NCBI GenBank assembly: GCA_017959485.1
Contig: JAGDAM010000171.1
Span: 1 to 10,420 of the forward strand
Direction of reading: 5' to 3'
Length of the DNA stretch: 10,420 nt
Source of the DNA: Clostridia bacterium
GTDB lineage: Bacteria > Bacillota_A > Clostridia > Oscillospirales > CAG-272
A program made the position numbers and the translations under genes. The notes under the pieces were generated by a model. The model was not told the DNA's origin. It made no database searches and worked only from the letters and a program-made list of their open reading frames with translations. Shown one piece after another: positions 7,090 to 10,420 of the stretch (its first letter is position 1; the number at the start of each line of letters is the position of its first letter).

Positions 7090-7350
7090 TCAGTTGGCGG
7101 CCTCAGCGGCGGGATCGCCGTCGACGACGACGTCCACGTCAGCGTCGGAATCAAGGTCAAAATCTTCGTTGTCGTACTCTTCGCAGTCGTCGCACTTGTC
7201 GCACTTACGGAAGCAGCAGCTGATCCCTTTCTTCTTGCAGAAAAGGTAAGCGGCGTATCCGGCGGCAGCCAGAGCGGCTATGACGGCTACGGTAATGGCG
7301 ACTATCTTGAAGTAATTGGGCTTTTCTGGCTCTTTCCTGAAAAGAAACAT
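7090..7350 (-). CDS. Small single-pass membrane protein with cysteine cluster and acidic tail
   Basis: I do not recognise a named family. The 86-residue protein has a short charged N-terminus (FLFRKEPEKPNYFK), one membrane segment at about residues 16-37, then a cysteine-rich stretch: C38, C45, C46, C50, C53 and C56, including C-x2-C-x2-C. A strongly acidic tail follows from residue 54 onward (EEYDNEDFDLDSDADVDVVVD). By the positive-inside rule the charges on both sides are mixed, so topology is not certain. The cysteines could bind a metal or form disulfides. The start is ATG 7350, because GGAGG (rc of 7359-7363) lies 8 bases upstream; the TTG at 7365 would place that site inside the gene. 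It has its own promoter upstream and a terminator downstream, so it is a single-gene unit with possible readthrough. Confidence 0.75.
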   Translation of the reverse strand: MFLFRKEPEKPNYFKIVAITVAVIAALAAAGYAAYLFCKKKGISCCFRKCDKCDDCEEYDNEDFDLDSDADVDVVVDGDPAAEAAN

Positions 7351-7382
7351 TATTAATACCTCCAACCAGTTTTATTGATAAT

Positions 7383-7391
7383 AGTATATCA
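7383..7391 (-). promoter_or_regulatory. Extended -10 promoter for the cysteine-cluster gene
   Basis: On the minus strand TGATATACT is an extended -10 box: TG at 7391-7390, one base, then TATACT (7388-7383). No good -35 is seen, which is normal for extended -10 promoters. Transcription would start near 7376, leaving a leader of about 26 bases with the GGAGG site. The stretch 7366-7507 is a divergent, AT-rich promoter region without a gene. Confidence 0.55.
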
Positions 7392-7439
7392 CATTTTTAT
7401 CCAAAAGGAAAGATTTTTTTTGCCCGGGGATTGTTTTTG

Positions 7440-7473
7440 TTGTATTCAGGGTAAAAATGATGTAAAATATAAT
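7440..7473 (+). promoter_or_regulatory. Promoter region for prmC-cimA
   Basis: Two overlapping -10 boxes are present: TAAAAT (7463-7468) and a perfect TATAAT (7468-7473). TTGTAT (7440-7445) sits 17 bases before the first, and TTCAGG (7445-7450) 17 bases before the second. Both -35 boxes are weak (three matches at most). Transcription should start near 7475-7480, about 30 bases before the GTG start at 7508. Confidence 0.6.
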
Positions 7474-7507
7474 AGTATCAGTATTATTGTACCGGAGGGA
7501 AGAGCGG

Positions 7508-8332
7508 GTGACCTATAAAGAGACGGTTTGTGCTCTGTCCCGGGCGGGCGTGGCGGACGCGGACTTCGAGGCGTCGCTGCTTTTTGAAGAATTTGCCGGA
7601 TTCGGACGCGCGAAACTGCTGTGCGATCCCGACGCCGAGTGCGGGGATCCCGCCTTCATCGAAGCGCTCGGGCGGCGTCTCAAGCGCGAGCCGCTTCAGT
7701 ATATTCTCGGAAGCTGGTATTTCCGGGGCATCCGCTTCGAACTCAGCCCCGACACCCTTATACCGCGGCCGGACACGGAGACGCTGGTCGAACTCGCCGT
7801 GAGCCGCGTGAAGCGCGGGGGAATCTTCTGCGACCTGGGCACCGGAAGCGGGGCGATAGCCGTCTCGGTTCTGAAGGAACGCCCCGATCTGCGCTGCACG
7901 GCTGTCGATATTTCACCGGGCGCGCTGAAGACGGCTGCCCTCAACGCCCGAAACGCGGGAGTGGCCGACCGCTGCCGCTTCCTGATCCGCGACGTGCTGG
8001 ACGGAGCCGCTCTTTCCGCGCTCGGAAGCTTCGACGCGGTACTGTCCAATCCGCCCTACGTCAGGTCGGAGGAGATAGACTCGCTCGAACCCGAGCTGTC
8101 CTATGAACCGCGCGCGGCGCTCGACGGCGGTGCCGACGGATATCTTTTCTACCGTTCGATCATTCCGTCGGTCAGACTGAACCGCGGCGGGATAATCGTC
8201 TTCGAGACCGGTGCCGGAATGGCGGAAGGACTTTCCGCGCTGGGCAAGTCCTTCGGATTTGAATGCGAAATATACCGCGATCTGTCTTCGATCGGTCGCG
8301 ACGTTATAATGAGAAAATCGGATGAAACCTGA
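7508..8332 (+). CDS. prmC: Peptide chain release factor N5-glutamine methyltransferase PrmC
   Basis: PrmC methylates the glutamine of the GGQ motif in release factors RF1 and RF2, using S-adenosylmethionine, and so speeds translation termination. At 274 residues it has normal family length. The N-terminal helical domain binds the release factor. Then come IPRPDTETLVELA, the SAM-binding loop DLGTGSG (residues 109-115), and the catalytic NPPY (181-184) in VLSNPPYVRSEEIDSLEPEL, with YEPRAALDGG after it; this last stretch is specific to PrmC. The start is GTG 7508, supported by GGAGGGA (7494-7500) 7 bases upstream. A TTG at 7487 would put the ribosome binding site inside the gene. The usual partner prfA is not upstream here; a promoter is. 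The stop overlaps the start of cimA by 11 bases. Confidence 0.93.
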   Translation: MTYKETVCALSRAGVADADFEASLLFEEFAGFGRAKLLCDPDAECGDPAFIEALGRRLKREPLQYILGSWYFRGIRFELSPDTLIPRPDTETLVELAVSRVKRGGIFCDLGTGSGAIAVSVLKERPDLRCTAVDISPGALKTAALNARNAGVADRCRFLIRDVLDGAALSALGSFDAVLSNPPYVRSEEIDSLEPELSYEPRAALDGGADGYLFYRSIIPSVRLNRGGIIVFETGAGMAEGLSALGKSFGFECEIYRDLSSIGRDVIMRKSDET

Positions 8333-9911
8333 AAAACAGACAAAAACGGTTATATACGACGCGACTTTGCGCGAGGGCGAACAGCGCGCCGGAGTGGTCT
8401 TTTCGGAATACGAAAAGCTCAAGATCATATCCGGGCTCGATTCGCTCGGAGTCGACTATATAGAGGTCGGCTTCCTCTCGGCTTCCAACGCCGAGCGGCT
8501 GATAGGGCTGTGCGAAGAGGCGAAGAGCGGGGAAAAAGGCGGTGCGCGTCTTTCGGTCCTCTGCGCCGCGCGCAGACCGGGATGCAGGGCGGAGGACGAT
8601 CCGGCCCTTCGCCTTCTTGCCGCGTCGGGCGTTCCCGCCGCAGCGGTCGTCGGCAAGGCGTCTTCGGGTCAGGTGACGAGCGTGCTCGGAACCTCGCTCG
8701 AGGAAAATCTCGCGATGATCGCGGACACCGTCTCATTTCTGAAAAAAGCGGGGAAGACCGTTTTCTTTGACGCCGAACATTTCTTCGACGGTTTTGCGGA
8801 GGATCCCGGGTACGCCAGGGAAGTGCTGAACGCCGCCCGGGACGCCGACGCGGTCGTGCTCTGCGACACCAACGGGGCGACGCTCCCGGATGAAATCGCG
8901 AAAACGGTTTCCCTCATAGCCGCCGAAAACGGCGGCGGACCGCGCCTCGGCATACACTGTCACAACGATATCGGAATGGCGGACGCCTCGACTGTCGCCG
9001 CCGTGCTTGCCGGAGCCGGTCACGTGCAGCTGACCGTTTCGGGAATCGGCGAACGCTGCGGCAACGCCGACCTGACGACGGTTATTCCGGTCCTCCAGCT
9101 CAAGCTCGGCATCCGCTGCCTTTCGGACGGAGGCCTTGCCGTGCTTTCGCCGATCGCGCGCAAGATCTGCCAGACCGCAAATCTCGCATTTGACGAGAGC
9201 GCTCCTTTCGTCGGAGCGTACGCTTTCAGCCACAAAGCCGGAATGCACATCGACGCTCTGCTGAAGAACAGCCAAAGCTTCGAACATATAGATCCCCGCC
9301 TCGTCGGTAATTCGCGGAGTCTGGTGCTGAGCGAGCTTTCAGGCCGCGCCGCCGTCGCCGAGATGCTTTCGCGTTACGGATACCGGCTGGCCAAGGGGGA
9401 TCCCTCGATCGACATGGTGCTCGAGCGGATGCGCGAAGAGGAGAAGGCCGGAATGCAGTTCGACAACTCCGACGCCTCGCTCCGGCTGCTCGCGGGACGC
9501 GTCCTCGGGGGAATATCCCGTCCGCTCGAGATTCTCGATTACAAGCTTATCTTTTCGGCGGGCGAGGCGTCGGGACAGTGCTGGTCGGCCGTCGTGAAAT
9601 TCGCCGTCGGAGGCGAACCCGAGCTCAGCGCGGGAGAAGGAGACGGACCCGTCAACGCGCTCGACGTCGCGGCTCACCGCGCGCTGTCGCGGGTTTTCCC
9701 GGAGATTGAAAGGGTGAAGATGCTCGACATCAAGGCGAGGATTGACGCGAACGATTCGATGGCGTCGGCGTCTACCGTACGCGTTTTCGTCGAATCGGGA
9801 GACGGAGACGCCGTCTGGCATACGATGGGCGCTTCGACCGACATCATCGCCGCGAGCTGGCGGGCTCTGCTCGATTCCTACGAGTATTACGTCAATTTCG
9901 TGCTGGGATGA
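8322..9911 (+). CDS. cimA: (R)-citramalate synthase CimA
   Basis: CimA condenses pyruvate with acetyl-CoA to (R)-citramalate, the first step of the threonine-independent route to isoleucine. The 529-residue length fits the long CimA type of the LeuA/HMG-CoA lyase-like family. The barrel begins with YDATLREGEQRAGV near residue 12, where D13 is the expected metal and substrate contact. Metal-binding H212 and H214 lie in GIHCHNDIG, and GERCGNADLT follows (E244 to N248), then HKAGMHIDALLKN. Residues after about 395 form the LeuA-type regulatory domain, so feedback control by an end product such as isoleucine is likely by family. The pattern NAERLIGLCEEAKSG and the VLGTSLEENLAMI stretch fit CimA better than 2-isopropylmalate synthase. 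ATG 8322 lies inside the end of prmC, without a strong ribosome binding site, so translation is probably coupled to prmC. No other isoleucine or leucine genes are in the window. Confidence 0.9.
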   Translation: MKPEKQTKTVIYDATLREGEQRAGVVFSEYEKLKIISGLDSLGVDYIEVGFLSASNAERLIGLCEEAKSGEKGGARLSVLCAARRPGCRAEDDPALRLLAASGVPAAAVVGKASSGQVTSVLGTSLEENLAMIADTVSFLKKAGKTVFFDAEHFFDGFAEDPGYAREVLNAARDADAVVLCDTNGATLPDEIAKTVSLIAAENGGGPRLGIHCHNDIGMADASTVAAVLAGAGHVQLTVSGIGERCGNADLTTVIPVLQLKLGIRCLSDGGLAVLSPIARKICQTANLAFDESAPFVGAYAFSHKAGMHIDALLKNSQSFEHIDPRLVGNSRSLVLSELSGRAAVAEMLSRYGYRLAKGDPSIDMVLERMREEEKAGMQFDNSDASLRLLAGRVLGGISRPLEILDYKLIFSAGEASGQCWSAVVKFAVGGEPELSAGEGDGPVNALDVAAHRALSRVFPEIERVKMLDIKARIDANDSMASASTVRVFVESGDGDAVWHTMGASTDIIAASWRALLDSYEYYVNFVLG

Positions 9912-9953
9912 CCGGCTGCGGCACCGCACAGTATACGTTGAAATCTTTTTATT

Positions 9954-9967
9954 AAAGGAGATATACC
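9954..9967 (+). promoter_or_regulatory. Strong ribosome binding site of the aquaporin gene
   Basis: AAAGGAG (9954-9960) is followed by a 7-base AT-rich spacer and ATG at 9968. The 56-base gap after cimA shows no terminator and no clear promoter, so the aquaporin gene may be cotranscribed with prmC-cimA. Confidence 0.7.
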
Positions 9968-10420
9968 ATGGAACGCTTTAAAAAATGTCTCGCCGAATTT
10001 ATCGGCACCTTCGTACTCGTACTCATCGGATGCGGTACCGCCATGCTCGTCGGCTGCGACGCCGCCTCGGGAAGCGGATACCTGCTCACCGCGCTGGCCT
10101 TCGGTCTCGTTATTGTCGGAATGGCGTACTGCGTGGGCAATATTTCGGGATGCCACATCAATCCCGCTGTCTCTCTCGCCGTTCTTATTAACGGAGGAAT
10201 GAGTCTGTCCGACTTTTTCTTCTACATTGTTTCGCAGTGCCTCGGCGCTTTTGCGGGATCCGGCGTGCTTGCCCTGGTCTTTAAACTCGGAGGCGTAGCC
10301 GACAAAACCGGCGGTCTCGGCTCCAACGGTCTCGGCGGAGTCGGCGACAATATTGCCGCCGGACTGATCGTCGAGTGCCTTCTGACCTTCGTTTTCGTCC
10401 TTGCCATCCTCGGCGTGACC
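9968..10420 (+). CDS. Aquaporin / MIP family channel, 5' part (3' end outside window)
   Basis: This is a membrane channel of the major intrinsic protein family, for water or small neutral solutes. The first 151 residues are visible, somewhat over half of a usual protein of about 230. Helix 1 holds AEFIGTFVLVLIGCGTA (residues 9-25), helix 2 TALAFGLVIVGMAYCVG, and the first pore loop has ISGCHINPAVS with the NPA box at residues 65-67. Two more helices follow, about 83-104 and 127-150. F45 in ALAFGL sits where AqpZ of E. coli has its filter residue F43 and glycerol channels have Trp. That favours a water-type (AqpZ-like) pore, but the other filter residues and the second NPA lie outside the window, so I do not assign aqpZ firmly. 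Confidence 0.9.
   Translation, partial: MERFKKCLAEFIGTFVLVLIGCGTAMLVGCDAASGSGYLLTALAFGLVIVGMAYCVGNISGCHINPAVSLAVLINGGMSLSDFFFYIVSQCLGAFAGSGVLALVFKLGGVADKTGGLGSNGLGGVGDNIAAGLIVECLLTFVFVLAILGVT

Noticed and set aside
7018..7356. Plus-strand open frame opposite the cysteine-cluster gene
   Set aside because: It has no ribosome binding site and begins inside the terminator hairpin, while the minus-strand gene has a well-placed GGAGG, promoter and terminator.
8280..8330. T-box or other leader element controlling cimA
   Set aside because: cimA starts inside the end of prmC, so there is no leader; any such element would have to precede prmC, where only about 30 bases of leader fit.
1..10420. CRISPR arrays, tRNA or rRNA genes, insertion sequences, phage or defence genes
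   Set aside because: No repeat-spacer pattern, no tRNA-like cloverleaf, and no transposase, integrase or defence motif was found on either strand; nearly all sequence is accounted for by core genes.

Overview
The window reads as a chromosomal core region of a GC-rich member of the Clostridia (Firmicutes), probably an uncultured gut-type lineage near the Oscillospirales or Christensenellales. The reasons are: dnaG followed directly by a SigA-type primary sigma factor; good GGAGG-type ribosome binding sites; frequent GTG and TTG starts; a two-step citramalate synthase; a large sugar-type binding lipoprotein with a Gram-positive lipobox; and AT-rich spacers holding classical sigma-70 promoters. 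The lineage is inference. The gene identities rest on visible motifs.

Layout. Positions 1-3303 (+) hold the 3' part of hflX (ribosome-associated GTPase), yigZ (UPF0029/IMPACT family) starting 4 bases later, and after an AT-rich 80-base spacer dnaG (primase, TTG start). rpoD follows at 3372-4448 after a short spacer with a palindrome. Positions 4449-4575 hold an AT tract and a near-consensus promoter that drives a 611-residue substrate-binding lipoprotein (4576-6411). Positions 6412-6547 are noncoding and contain a strong bidirectional terminator. Two small minus-strand genes follow: a four-helix membrane protein (6548-6979) and, upstream of it, a one-helix protein with a cysteine cluster and an acidic tail (7090-7350). 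A terminator lies between these two. Positions 7351-7507 are a divergent promoter region. On the right, prmC (release factor glutamine methyltransferase) overlaps cimA (citramalate synthase) by 11 bases, and an aquaporin gene begins at 9968 and runs off the end.

How the genes work together. dnaG-rpoD is the conserved replication-initiation and transcription-initiation pair of the macromolecular synthesis operon. hflX and prmC both serve translation (ribosome rescue, release factor modification). cimA feeds isoleucine synthesis from pyruvate. The binding protein, the two small membrane proteins and the aquaporin belong to the envelope. No mobile element, CRISPR array, tRNA or rRNA is visible. 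I do not see a clearly new multi-gene system. The least explained parts are the two small minus-strand membrane proteins with the terminator between them, and the unusual insertion in the binding lipoprotein.
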